This document shows positions 47,158 through 57,844 of a stretch of DNA of 64,000 bases, in pieces. The DNA is from Vesta saturnalis (Eukaryota; Arthropoda; Insecta; Coleoptera; Lampyridae), in contig JARFJB010000821.1 in assembly GCA_036346205.1 (NCBI GenBank), forward strand, positions 2,839,222-2,903,221, given 5' to 3'. The translations under genes and the position numbers were made by a program. Under the pieces are notes generated by a model, which did no database searches, had not been told where the DNA came from, and worked only from the letters and a program-made list of their open reading frames with translations. Position 1 is the stretch's first letter; each line of letters starts with the position of its first letter.

Positions 47158-48904
47158 TAAATTATATTAGGCTTGTAAAGTTATAGGTATTATGTTTAGT
47201 TTTTAATTTTGAAACTTACTAACCCTTAACCTTTTTTTTTTCAATGCCAACTATATCATCAAACTGTTAAATTAACGTAACATTCATTTTTGATGTTAAT
47301 AATGCAAAAGAAGTGCCACACAATATATTTTTTTTGAAAGCTGAGAGTAATGTCTATTATATAATAAAAAAATATACAGGGTGTTCCTTTTAAAAAAACA
47401 AAACTTTGGTTTATTGCGAAGAAACTGACTTTTTGTGGAGAAAACTATGCACGCCACTAAATTCTACGGAAAATTCTGTATAAAATTCACTTTTCACCAT
47501 TTCGATAAATTACAAAGGAAAGCAGTTACGAGGGGTCCTTAAAAATGAGCAAATTTTGAATTTCGCCCTGTATCTCAAATACTGATAGGACTATGACAAT
47601 TCTATTTGTGGCATATTCCGTTTCACGAAAAAGTAGAACAGGGTCGCGAAAACCGCATCTTTCTATCTTTTCTCGCAAACGAGATACCCTACAATTTCTA
47701 CCAAAATGGGACACAGTGTGCAAGAAAATGGCATAGACTCGTTAAATAGAGAAGAACTGAACCAGTTAAGTTTCTTTACCAAATAGGGCTTTGACGGCAA
47801 CTCTGGACATAGTTCGTACAAACAAGCTTTTCGTGGATTTAAAGCGAGTGATGCCGCAGTATTTATTACACCTATTGTGCCGCTCTGTCTTATATGCAAA
47901 TCAAAAATAATATGACAGTATCCTCGCCCCTACTCTCCAGATATTGCCAACCGCTAAAGATACAGTTTGTAACGGAATCTGTCAATGTATCAATTACACA
48001 AAGAATGAGGTTTATGATGAAATAATAAAATTGCATAACACTGTTTTACATTTAATCAAAAACAGATTACAGTGAGACTTATTAATATTTGCAATGATGG
48101 ATGCAAAAGTATGCAATGCTCTTACGGAAACCACATCCACACAAAAGTATTACAATGAAGTCATTCAAAGAAATATAAAAATTGAAAATTTACGATTTTT
48201 TGAATGCCTGCTCCATTTGGCATACAAACTTCCAATTAAAAAATGGCAAGCCAGAGGAAATGATAAGGAAATAGTAAATAAAACCAAACTCCAAATACAA
48301 AACATGTTTAGAGAAAAGACTGGATTAATTGTAGACCAACCAAAGCCAGGATTTTGCAATTCTAATGATGAAACGATTTTTTGCCATTCTTAATGTTTCA
48401 TCTGAAATAACAAAAATTGATATAGACCTCATTAGAAAAATTCATATAATATTAATAGTAGCAGCATCTGGCCACCAAATAAACGCAGAAAAATTTAGAA
48501 TATTTGCTCAAAATACTGCTAGATATTTTGTAGAAAAATACCACTAGTACGCCATGCCACCCACTGTACACAAATTTCTAATACATGGGTCTGAAATAAT
48601 ATCTGCGGCTTTGCTACCAATCCGTCAGTTAACAGAGGAAACACAAGAAGCGCGCAACAAAGACTTCAAAATGTATCGAGAGCATTGTTCAAGAAAATGT
48701 AGTCGTGAAAAAACAAATCAAGATATTTTCAATTTATTTTTAAGTTCAGACCAGGTTATAACCAGCAAAAGGCGCTTGCCCAAAAAAAAATCTTCAAAAT
48801 TTACCTCGGGAAGCCATAGAATTGGAATAGCCCCAACTGAAATGTTTAATATTAGTGATAACGAGGAAGATCAGCTATCTGAACCTGAAAATGAAAATTT
48901 TTAG

Positions 48905-49039
48905 TTTTGTCATTGTTCTTTTTATTAAAATAATAAACAAAAAAAATTAAATTGTATAAAAACTATGTGATTTTTTATTTTAAACAATAATTATACGATT
49001 AATAATATATTCCAGTTGCTGTTAATAAGTCTACTTTGG
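48905..49039. other. 3' flank of the RAG1/Transib-like gene
   Basis: AT-rich, with AATAAT/AATAAA-type poly(A) signals near 48932. Ends at the truncated left edge of E1'. Confidence 0.35.
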
Positions 49040-50930
49040 TTAGCAGAACAACAATCGTTGGTAAAGTTTGGTTTAACGTTTCAGTAAAAGGGATCATTAT
49101 TGGCAAACCAACGATCTTCAAAAATTTCATAAAGTTTCATGGAAACAGCGTTAGTGTTGTGAGGGGGCGCACCGTCTTGTTGGTACCATAAATTTTCCCT
49201 TTCTAGATTTAATCGGGGTTGAATTCGAGTGTTTAATATCTGAAGATAATTTTCTCCTAGAAATTAAATTTGTAATCATAAATCGCAACAATCAACTATT
49301 TTAAACCTCTCAAATTTTCGTTGTAAAATACACGTCAAAGATTTCGTTATTCCGAATAGCACAAAATACGTTAAAATTCCAAATTTCCTGAAAATGGCAT
49401 TCGCGAATTGGATTGCTATTTTCGTTATTCCAGTAATCCCAGTTTCGGCGATTAAATATTCCATTTTTCGTAAATTTAGATTCGTCCGTCCATATGATAT
49501 TAGTCAAAAAATTAGGAATTTATGGTATTTTGAGCAAAATTATTTCAGAAAATTCGATACGTTTCAATAAATCCGCTTCTTTCAAATGTTGAACTAATTG
49601 TAAACAGTATGGTCTAAACTTATGTTTCTTAAGAATTCTTCTGCTAGTTGTTGGTGTTAAGCCAATATCTGTTTTCGCGTCGTTTATGGAATTACAAAGA
49701 TAGGCACGGAAATATCTATAAGTTATAACTTCATTCTGTTCGTTATCAATAGCAGTTTTTTTGCGAGGCGCAGAGTGTTTAAATGTGCCAAACTGTTCCA
49801 AATTTTAAACCATACGTCTTATTGTATCTGCTGGTGGTCGGCGGCGCTCAGGATAGCGTTCGATAAATGTTCTTACTGTTCGTTTTACAACTCTATGACA
49901 TTCTCCGTGAATTAAAATTAAATTCAAATAATCTGTATTAGAATATTCAAGTCGAGCCATTTCATCAAGAAAACCACAAACTGTCAACAATTTTGTTAAA
50001 TTATTGACTACAAAAGAAAAACAAAATAAATAAGCATCTTTATCGTGTAAGAATGCACAGATAAGTATGTAGTTACTACATCTGCAGTAAAAAGTAGTTT
50101 TTTTCGATTTACTCATAAAGTATTCAATTTTTACACTTATGTTGTATATCGAATTTGAAAAAAATGACAGAAAATTTCTATTTGGCAAAAATGACTTTTG
50201 AATCACAAAATTATCAATTTTTATAATTTTTTGCAGTAACTTATTCAAATATTTTTCTTTATTATAGTCATCACGAACAAGAAATACTAGATTTAAGAAT
50301 GTAGCTCATTTTTATCACAAATTTTGAAATTGGGACTTTTTTGATAATAAGTATGAAACTGTTACGTTTAGGCAAATAAAGTTTTAAACAAACTTGCCTT
50401 AATTTTTGACGCTAAATCGATCTGAGTAATCAAAAATAGGGGTTTCCATTTGATTTTTTTGAGTAACTTGCATTTCTTGATAGTTTAGACATTCATAATT
50501 TTATTTTTATGAAAAATACAAATGTCATTTTTTGCAGACTGTTGCAATAAACCTTTGCCTACAACACCTCAAAGTTTTATTCAAATTGTTTGACAGGAAC
50601 AGAACAATTAACGAGTTATTACTAAGACGGCATCTGTCAATTTTTTTTAGAAAAATGTTTTTTTTAAACGACTGAAATTTCGTATCTAGTTTATTTAACA
50701 AACTTACCTTAAAATTCGACATAGAATCCAAAAATATATTAATATACGGGGTGTTCCATTTAAAATAAGCGACTAAGTACCGACTTCCGGTATAACCGGA
50801 AGTGGTACGAACGTGAAAATATTTTAGATGAGTTAGCCCTAACATCATTACCCTGTGACCAAATTTTAAAAATTATAGTAAGTTTGGTTTAGCAGATACT
50901 CATAGGATCAGCTCCCAAAGGCGGACCCTG
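49040..50930 (-). mobile_element. Mariner-like element E1', left arm missing
   Basis: A second copy of the E1 family. The right arm (about 50125-50930) matches the right arm of E1, including the internal TATACGGGGTGTTCC (50744) and the outer GGCGGACCCTG|TA. It keeps a block (about 50605-50665) that E1's right arm has lost. The left arm is absent; homology stops at about 49050. Its right end interrupts the piggyBac gene to its right. Confidence 0.85.
49060..49960 (-). pseudogene. E1' transposase (mariner-like, HTH plus partial DDE)
   Basis: Starts MARLEYSNTDYLNLILIHGE at 49960, then FIERYPERRRPPADTIRRMV, the DUF4817-like N-terminal helix-turn-helix. After a frameshift come EQFGTFKHSAPRKK and TDIGLTPTTSRRILKKHKFR, the second helix-turn-helix block. 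The catalytic core follows with NIIWTDESKFTKNGIFNRRN (first Asp, with Glu after it), DYWNNENSNPIRE, and near the end WYQQDGAPPHN (second Asp) and DRWFANNDPF. The third Asp region is cut off by the left truncation. The protein resembles E3 and E4 in plan but is a different family in sequence. Frame changes near 49805, 49515 and 49310 disable it. Confidence 0.8.
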
Positions 50931-50944
50931 TATATAATTAGAAC

Positions 50945-52313
50945 ATTTAGTAGTTCCCACTAATATTTCTGATTACAACTTTATGATACCATCGCAAAGA
51001 TTTTCGTACCATTGAAGAGTAAACGGATAACTGGTCTGACAAATCAATGCCCGCTTTTCCTGAGTTATAGTCTACGATTGATTGTGGTTTTAGAATGTCT
51101 TCACGCTTTTTGTTCTTTTCCCTTGTTTTTATTATATCAAGATTGTGATATGTTGAATGAATATACACGTCTCTTTTATCTCTCCATTTTGCCACCGTTA
51201 TACCTTGTTCATTTTCTTTTCCTATTATTTCTCCTTTACCTATTTTAGCATCGATGATTTCGCGAAGTAGTCCTTTTCTATTTTTTCTTACTGTCCATAC
51301 AAGTATGAGTTTTCCTTCTAAACAATTCCTAGGCCAAAAGGAGGCTAGTGTAATATGTTGTCAGTCACAACGATTCTGCCATAACTATATTTGTATATTT
51401 GTAAAAAGGGCTTTTCCATTGGTATTATTTTTTTCTTCATGTGTGGATAAAGAATGAGTATGTCCACTTTGGTCACACATCTTAAATATTTTAATTCCGT
51501 ATTTGTGACGTTTTTCAGGGATGTACTGCTTGAATCTCAAACGCCCTCGAAATGGAATCATAGTCTCATCAACGGCTATAATTTTATGAGAATTCATGAT
51601 TTCCGTATATTTGTTATTGAAAAATCACACTAACATATCTAAGTACTTTGTGTAAACGATTATTTTGCAGCAGGATCTTCATTGTCCGAAGTGTGTCAAA
51701 ATCTAAGCATAATTTGCAAGGCAATAGAGTTTCTATAAATTTCCTTTCTACTCCAGTAGGATTCAATACTTGGATATCTAGCAAAACCCATATACAAAAG
51801 AAGCACAATAAACTATTTCATTTCTTCCAGTTTTACCGGTTTCCAACTAGAAAACCTACTTTTTTGCTGCTTGGGCCCGTTTCATTTATAACTTGTTTAG
51901 CATTCCTGTTAGTTTCGATAACCATAATGTGAAGAATGTCCTCAGTAACAACCAGCTCGTAACATTCTAAAACATGTATAGTTCGAATAACTCCAAACTC
52001 GCCATCAGATTCAAATGTTTTTTGGCGTGATCCTGTGCAAAGTTCCACCTGATTTTCGATCACGTCGTCTAAGTTATCCAAGTCACTATCGTTCTGTTCA
52101 GGTTCACCGTGTATATTTTCGTCTTCAATAGAATGTTTACTGCCACTAATTTCGAAGTCCTTCTTTTACGTTATCATCACTTCTAAAATCATCGCTGGAA
52201 GCTGGTTCAGAATCGGACCAAGGTTCAGCATGAATTCTTTCTAGTTCAGCCTCCGTTAGTATTGTTTGTCTATTACATTCGTGCGAAGTGGAAGGTTTGT
52301 TTTGATCCTCCAT
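50945..52313 (-). pseudogene. piggyBac transposase (copy 2), 3' end cut off by E1'
   Basis: Better preserved piggyBac gene. ATG at 52313 gives MEDQNKPSTSHECNRQT, an acidic stretch SDSEPASSDDFRSDD and, after a one-base frameshift near 52165, NIHGEPEQNDSDLDNLDDVI. Later blocks are VLECYELVVTEDILHIMVIE, then KIIAVDETMIPFRGRLRFKQ and YIPEKRHKYGIKIFKMCD, with the first catalytic Asp in VDETM. After a gap come KWRDKRDVYIHSTYHNL and VDYNSGKAGIDLSDQLSVY, with the third catalytic Asp in the SDQ motif, and RKSLRWYHKVV. A frame change then gives LVGTTKCSNY, and the sequence meets the TA of element E1' at 50931. The C-terminal zinc domain is therefore missing. Sequence differs from copy 1. Confidence 0.9.
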
Positions 52314-52650
52314 CTAAAATTCGAAGTTTCAATTATATTTCTTTATAGAACATTATAAAAAAGCAAAACAGCTTACCTTTAACAACATGGCACAATGTAA
52401 GCTGCAGAAAACAAATAAATTAACAGAACAAATACCTAACGAAATCATAAATTTTTATCAAATTTCAGGTTATGTCTGGAAGTGTGTACAAGACAGCCGG
52501 CGGACATTTATCAAAAACATTTATCAAAATATTACTTTGCAAGCTGACATCCTGCTACCATTTAAAAATAATGACGAAATAACGAAGACTAAAGTCCATT
52601 TTTTCTATTACATTAAAGATCAATAATTTTAAAGCGTCGCTTTTGGTAAT
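52314..52650. other. piggyBac leader / unassigned
   Basis: Presumed 5' region of the piggyBac copy. A 79-codon plus-strand frame at 52387-52626 has no recognisable domain. Confidence 0.3.
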
Positions 52651-53282
52651 TTGCCAGGAAATATCTTTGGCATATCACGACATATACAAAATGACAGCCG
52701 ATTGCATAAAAATTGGTCCCGTTTGATGTATAAAAAATAAGGATATATATATATATATATATACACGTGTCCCAGATAACATTTCCAACATGGGGATCTC
52801 GCTTATTATAAAAGATACAGATTTGGTTAAATTAGATGAATTACTCCTAAGGATTAGTGAAATTATAGGACACTCTCCAATTTCCAAATTACCATGTATT
52901 TTAAGACTTATGGCAAGAAAAGAAAATGTCAAATTTCTTTTCTTGTAATATCTTTTGTTATATTAGACATATAAATTTTATTTGCACTTTCTTAAGATAT
53001 TTTTATGCAGAATTTAAATATCAATTTGGATTTTGTTTGCACTTTCTATTTTTTAGTTTCAACCCCTAAATTAAATTTTTCTTATGGAACGACAAGTCGG
53101 CTTTGAAATAATTGATCGTGTTTTTTTATCCTCTTTACAATGATATAGCACATCAACAAAGAAAATGTAAAAAATGTATTTTATTAAAGACTCTAACAAT
53201 AAGCAGGCCGTGAAACATAAAAACACAATCGAATTTAATGTCACTTCAAAATTATTCGTTCCAGAATATTTATGTGTCAAAG

Positions 53283-54320
53283 ATGGCTTTATTTACTAAT
53301 ACTGAAAAGTTTGATATGTTGAGTTGTTACGTCTTGTCTCATAAAAACAGTTTAGAAGCTGAACGGATGTACTTGAGGCTGTATCCTGAAAGAAGGCAGC
53401 CCAGTGCTCGTACGTACAGAAATTTGGTAATTAATTTAAAAGAATATGGTTCATTTTCAAAACCTACTAGAAATCCGAAATTACGGATTGAAGATGCAGA
53501 ACTAAATGTATTACAATCAGTTATTGAAAATTCTTCAACATCTGTTAGAATAATTGAACATAACACTGGTATTTCGAAAACTACATCACAAAGAATTTTA
53601 AAACGTCACAGGTATCATCCGTATAAGTACACCCTTCTGCAGGGACTTAGAGATGGAGATCAGAGTAGAAGATTACAATTTTGCCAATGGTATGTTAATC
53701 AATGTGAGAAAAACGATAATTTTCCAGCTACGATTTTATGGTCTGACGAGAGCAGATTTACAAATAATGGCCTTTTCAATCGACACAATGTTCACTTTTG
53801 GGACCGTGAAAATCCTCACGTTGTTAAGGAAAGTCGGCATCAAGTGAGATTTGGTTTTAACGTCTGGTGTGGCATTTTAGGCACTAAACTTATTGGGCCC
53901 ATATTTTTTAACGAAACATTAAATAGTGAAAGGTATTTGAATTTACTACAAACTGATTTAGAAAATAAACTTGATGATTTACCACTGATTGAGAATATTA
54001 ATATCTGCTTCCAAGAAGATGGGCACCCACAATTCAAACATCATCAGCGAATATCTTAATAATCGGTTTCAAATTCATGGATTGGTAATCGAGGCCGATT
54101 TTATGCCACCAGATCTCCAGACTTAACGCCCTTGGACTTTTCCTTTGGGACTACGTAAAAATCGAGTGTACGTGCAAACATTTGAGAATACCGTGAAGCT
54201 GTTCTTGCAGCATTTGGTAGCATTAAACGCCAAAAACTACGCAGAGCAATTACGTCGACACTACGCAGGGCACAATTATGTTTAGAACGGAATGGTCAAT
54301 TGTTTGAACATCTTTTATAA
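53283..54320 (+). pseudogene. E4 DD41D transposase, best preserved
   Basis: MALFTNTEKFDMLSCYVLSH begins at 53283, followed by LYLRLYPERRQPS-type residues (RMYLRLYPERRQPSARTYR, the DUF4817-like HTH). Then GSFSKPTRNPKLRIEDAEL, a second HTH with EHNTGISKTTSQRILKRHRY, TILWSDESRFTNNGLFNRHN (first Asp), ENPHVVKESRHQVRFGFNVW, LIGPIFFNETLNSERYLNLL and FQEDGH (second Asp). This 258-codon frame is open to 54056. A frameshift then gives NIISEYLNNRF, a second one WIGNRGRFYATRSPDLTPLD (third Asp), and the protein ends LERNGQLFEHLL at 54320. Allowing for the lesions the second-to-third Asp gap is 40-41. Two frameshifts are the main defects, so it is the youngest of these genes. Confidence 0.85.
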
Positions 54321-54661
54321 TTGGATAATTATCTCCAATACTATTACCTGCTTAACTCTTGTTGTTATCTATTATTTGTCGTTTTCTCATGTTTCACAGC
54401 CTACTTATTCTTAGAGTCTTTAATAAAATACATTTTTTATTTTATTTTCTGTGTTGTTTTTAAAAATAGATAGTACATGTGCTATATCATTGTAAACAGG
54501 ATAAAAAACACGATCAATCATTTCAAAGCCGACTTGTCGTTCCATAAGAAAAATTTAATTTAGGGGTTGAAACTAAAAAATAGAAAGTGCAAAAAAAATC
54601 CAAATTGATATTTAAATTCTGCATAAAAAATATCTTAAGAAAGTGCAAATAAAATTTATAT

Positions 54662-55953
54662 TGTAACAACAATAATCAGCGCCAGTATAATAACTTTCGA
54701 TAAACAACGCCAAATTGTAATAACAAAACGTGGTGATGTAACTACTCAATTGTTATGATGTAATTTGAATATTCTAATAAAGTAATAATGAAATTAGGTA
54801 AAATTCTCCATAAACACAAATCATATAACTAATTGAGATACTTACCTTTCATCACTAATTTGTGCCGTCGACTCCAATCGGTAGATTAATAAAGGGCAGG
54901 TTCTAATAAACGGATTTGCTCAAATACCCAAAATGCTGCTTGATTCCAATCTGTAATTATTTTCTTCTCTAATTAATAAAAATGCAATGTAAATAAAAAC
55001 AATAAAATGATATCTCGAGGCAAACTATCTTTGTTATAGGAGCAGTTAAACCTAGTTTGTAAATAATAATAGAAAATTTATCAAAATGAAAATAAAATAA
55101 CAAGATACACTAAAGTTTATTTAATATCCAATTGAAATGATTAAGTCAAAAAGGTCTTAAATCTATTCGTTAATTACTACAAAAATTCATTACCTTTGAA
55201 CAGTTCTGTACATAAATTTTATTACCGCTGGTAACACATGAAACGGAATGGTCAACTTGATGAAGTCATTATAGCATCATTGTGGTGCAATCTCTAGATC
55301 TAAGGTTACCAGCTACACCCCACTGGAATTATCTTGATAATTTATTCTTAATATTTTGTATCCATATATTTAATGCATTACTTTGAAGTTTTAGTATGTA
55401 AAAATTCCGATTTATGATGTAATCCAAGTAAAAAAAAAGTAATTAATAAAAGTGGTACTTTAAAAGTAAAAATTAAAAATTAGTAAAATAGTGGCAACAA
55501 TAGTAAAATTGTGCCTTATAAAAGTATGCATTATTAAAGTATGCAAAAAGTGCCTAAAAAAGCAAATGTTTTAATTTAAAATATAACAAGCTAAAAGATC
55601 TCTTACCATCTAAACCGATGGCACTTATGCACAAAAATAGGGAAAATCCCCAAAACGACTCGCTTCCTGCTATAGCATTCAGCAGCAAGTGAAGTAAATA
55701 GAAGCTTTCAGAACAAATCATGCAGGGGTGCGCCCAAGCATTTGCGCAAAAGAATTAAGTTATTACGCTTTGCGCGGTCAGCATCCAATTTCTTACGGAA
55801 AGGAAAATATAAATCTTTACGAAATAGTACACTTAAAAAGATATGTACTATCAAATGCAAAACTTAAAAACTTTTTCTCATATTTACTACTAAATGAATG
55901 AAAGATCTTAAATTAAAGTATAATTTAGTACAACACGAAAAAGGGTTGTTACA
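54662..55953. mobile_element. Solo-LTR-like insert in the right arm of E4
   Basis: It has TGTAACAAC...GTTGTTACA ends and is bounded by a direct ATAT repeat (54658-54661 and 55954-55957). Removing it and one ATAT restores the E4 arm exactly, as judged against the left arm. TG...CA ends and a 4-base duplication fit a solo LTR of a Gypsy-type retrotransposon. A TIR-type element at TA is an alternative. No coding region. Confidence 0.6.
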
Positions 55954-56154
55954 ATATGTCTAATATAACAAAAAAGATATAACAAAAAGAAATTTGACAT
56001 TTTTATTTTTCTTGCCATAAGTCTTAAAATACATGGAAATTTGGAAATTGGAAAGTGTCCTATAATTTCACTAATCCTTAAGAGTAATTCATCTAATTTA
56101 ACCAAATCTGTATCTTTTATAATAAGCGAGATCCCCATGCTAAATGTTATCTAA

Positions 56155-56260
<106 letters not shown>

Positions 56261-56375
56261 TTATTTTTATACATCAAACGGACCAATTTTTATGCAATTG
56301 TCATTTTGTATATGTCGTGATATGCAAAGATATTTCTGGCAAATTAAATATATATGTATATATATATATATATAC

Positions 56376-56715
56376 ATACAGGTGTTAGGTAAACATGCAA
56401 GAATTCAAAGGGTTATTACTTGACCTATTCGAAGAATATTTTGTCTATGATGATTTTTGAAAAAACCCTTTGTTTTGGAGCTCCAGGGTGAACAAAATAT
56501 GCGACAGTAATTATCAGTTATTATCAAAAAATCCAATAAAAAAATAAAAGTAAAAATACAATCTACAATAAATGTTCGAAATGACTTCCTCCAGCCTGCA
56601 TACAAGCATTCAATGTTGTCGTCATTGACTGCCGAACTCTTTCAAACACACCAGGGTCGTTCCTAATTTAGTTACAACCAGCAATTATCCGATTTCGCAA
56701 GTCGTCCTAACTTTT
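56376..56715 (-). mobile_element. Terminal fragment of a sixth mariner-like family (E6)
   Basis: One end, ATACAGGTGTTAGGTAAACA, is followed after 185 bases by a transposase C-terminus on the minus strand. No opposite end was seen. Confidence 0.65.
56563..56712 (-). pseudogene. E6 transposase C-terminus
   Basis: Minus-strand frame LRNRIIAGCN, stop, IRNDPGVFERVRQSMTTTLN, ACMQAGGSHFEHLL, stop at 56563. This is the conserved C-terminal segment of the mariner-like transposases in this window, and it is clearly distinct in sequence from E1 to E5. One in-frame stop. Everything upstream, including the catalytic domain, is lost at about 56715. Confidence 0.75.
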
Positions 56716-57109
56716 TTTTGCCGCTATATTACGCGTCGTATCAAAAAATTGCATAGAATATAATTAATCGATATGTTTAAGGTCTATATCTAGGTATTTT
56801 TATATCTTTGAAATATGCAACAGTTTTAGAAATATATGATAAAAACCAAAAACTCAACCTAATAAACCCCCCTCTCCTCCGCTGGATTTCTCCCAAAATC
56901 TAATCAGCTCTAAGCCAAATGAAAACAAGCTTAAATACCAAATTTTAAGTACGTACATATTTTCGTTCTGTATCATGGATACTAACATACATCCATACAT
57001 ATACATCCACACAGACACAGACACACATCCAGACATCATGGCCGATCTTAACGGAAAGTAGTCAAAAGTTGTAAAATGAGCTAATAAATCAATTTAGCCA
57101 CTAGACTTA
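56716..57109. other. No recognisable gene
   Basis: A short CA-rich phrase (ACACAGACACAGACACACAT near 57009) only. Confidence 0.3.
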
Positions 57110-57396
57110 CGCTACATAAAAGTCACTGTAAATTACAAATACCAAGATGTGCTCTGGCAGTTTACAGTAACAATTTAGACCATATGATTAGATGTAACGA
57201 AGTAAAAATTATTGACATGCCTGACAACTATAACGAAAGGTTCTTTCTTGAAAAGTTCCATATTAACAATAATGAAACCACGAATTTTAGATCAGACACT
57301 GATAATTTGTACACTAGCTATGCTGGTCTGCTCTTAATTTACAAAAATTTTAAATTACATCATTCACTCCATCAAAATCAAGAAGAATTATCCTAG
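57110..57396 (+). pseudogene. Penelope-like element C-terminus (copy 2)
   Basis: A plus-strand frame reads ALAVYSNNLDHMIRCNEV, KIIDMPDNYNERFFLEKFHI, NNNETTNFRSDTDNLYTSY and AGLLLIYKNF, then stop at 57396. The pattern '(I)ID...NY.ER..LE..HI...... NFR.DTD.L...Y..LL' is the C-terminal end of the GIY-YIG nuclease domain of Penelope-like retroelements, and the same place in copy 1 (33.0 kb) reads REAIEILK. Only this last segment is left. It belongs to another Penelope family than copy 1. A hammerhead-like motif lies 140 bases downstream, at the position expected in Penelope 3' regions. Confidence 0.65.
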
Positions 57397-57529
57397 TTTA
57401 CATTCTAATTGACATATTGTCTTTAATAATTATTTATATTTACAATTAAAGTAAAAATTACTCTTAGACGTAAGTACATTAAGATATAAGTAAGCCTTCA
57501 TTGTAATTTAATAATTTTGTTATTCTTAG

Positions 57530-57590
57530 TTGTGTCCTGATGAAGCTTATAAACAAAAGCGAAAATTTGATTAAAAATCTATAGTTTTTA
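57530..57590 (+). ncRNA. Hammerhead-ribozyme-like motif, copy 1
   Basis: CTGATGA (57537) is followed by a GCTT/AAGC stem (57545-57548 with 57557-57560, 8-base loop) and GAAA (57561), the conserved hammerhead core in correct order. A short ATTT/AAAT stem III and a TC cleavage site could follow. I could not find a convincing stem I. Penelope elements are known to carry such ribozymes. Confidence 0.45.
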
Positions 57591-57611
57591 TAGTCGATAC
57601 CCAATATCTCG

Positions 57612-57674
<63 letters not shown>

Positions 57675-57708
57675 TGTGGTCACTTAATAATAATTTTGTT
57701 ATTCTTAG

Positions 57709-57768
57709 TTGTGTCCTGATGAAGCTTGTAAACAAAAGCGAAAGTTTGATTAAAATCTATAGTTTTAT
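57709..57768 (+). ncRNA. Hammerhead-ribozyme-like motif, copy 2
   Basis: The same core, CTGATGA (57716), GCTT...AAGC and GAAA (57740), with one changed loop base and GTTT in place of ATTT after GAAA. It is part of the 179-base duplication. Confidence 0.4.
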
Positions 57769-57787
57769 AGTCGATACCAATATCTCG

Positions 57788-57841
<54 letters not shown>

Positions 57842-57844
<3 letters not shown>

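Larger units (their letters stand above)
45240..47718 (+). mobile_element. DD41D mariner-like element E3 with about 450-base TIRs
   Basis: Inserted in the RAG1/Transib-like gene. The left edge is TA|CACTGTGTCCCATTTTGG (45240), the right edge CCAAAATGGGACACAGTG|TG (47718). The arms 45240-45690 and 47265-47718 are inverted copies. Each holds an internal second terminus: GAAACACCCTGTATATT at 45544 and TATACAGGGTGTTCC at 47373. The transposase gene is on the plus strand between them. Confidence 0.9.
44743..48904 (+). pseudogene. RAG1/Transib-like transposase gene split by element E3
   Basis: One gene in two pieces (44743-45239 and 47719-48904). Piece 1: MDKGKKNSKSFFKT, NKRRPRTRFEKSDERAKRK, SLRASGRMGASEVVHETATT and VEAKLTRHQHNVVRMSDPE. 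Piece 2 resumes ENGIDSLNREELNQLSFFTK and GFDGNSGHSSYKQAF, then FITPIVPLCLIC and YPRPYSPDIANR. After these come MMDAKVCNALTETTSTQ, KLPIKKWQARGND, TGLIVDQPKPGF, VHKFLIHGSEII and LTEETQEARNKDFKMYREH. I read GFDGNSG as the first catalytic Asp region, the MDAKV...TSTQ part as the second block, and the Glu of EETQEARNKD as the RAG1 E962 equivalent. The gene has a few stops (TGG to TAG near 48545) and frameshifts. The assignment to the Transib/RAG1 superfamily is from memory of the motif order and needs a search. Confidence 0.6.
57510..57841 (+). repeat. 179-base tandem duplication including (AT)n and a transposon end
   Basis: The segment AATTTTGTTATTCTTAGTTG ... CGATACC(C)AATATCTCGATT(AT)n recurs with a period of 179 bases (CTGATGA at 57537 and 57716). 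Between the copies stands AGTGTGGTCACTTAA (57672), which is the terminal sequence of element E5. Confidence 0.85.

Noticed and set aside
48165..48359. 64-codon minus-strand frame
   Set aside because: Shadow of the RAG1/Transib-like coding sequence.
49805..50248. 147-codon minus-strand frame starting at 50248
   Set aside because: Its first 96 codons run through the TIR of E1'; the real transposase start is at 49960 (MARLEYS), as in E1.
53238..53282. Upstream start (MSLQNYSF) for the E4 transposase
   Set aside because: The residues before MALFTNT do not match the N-termini of related transposases and lie close to the inverted arm, so the ATG at 53283 was preferred.
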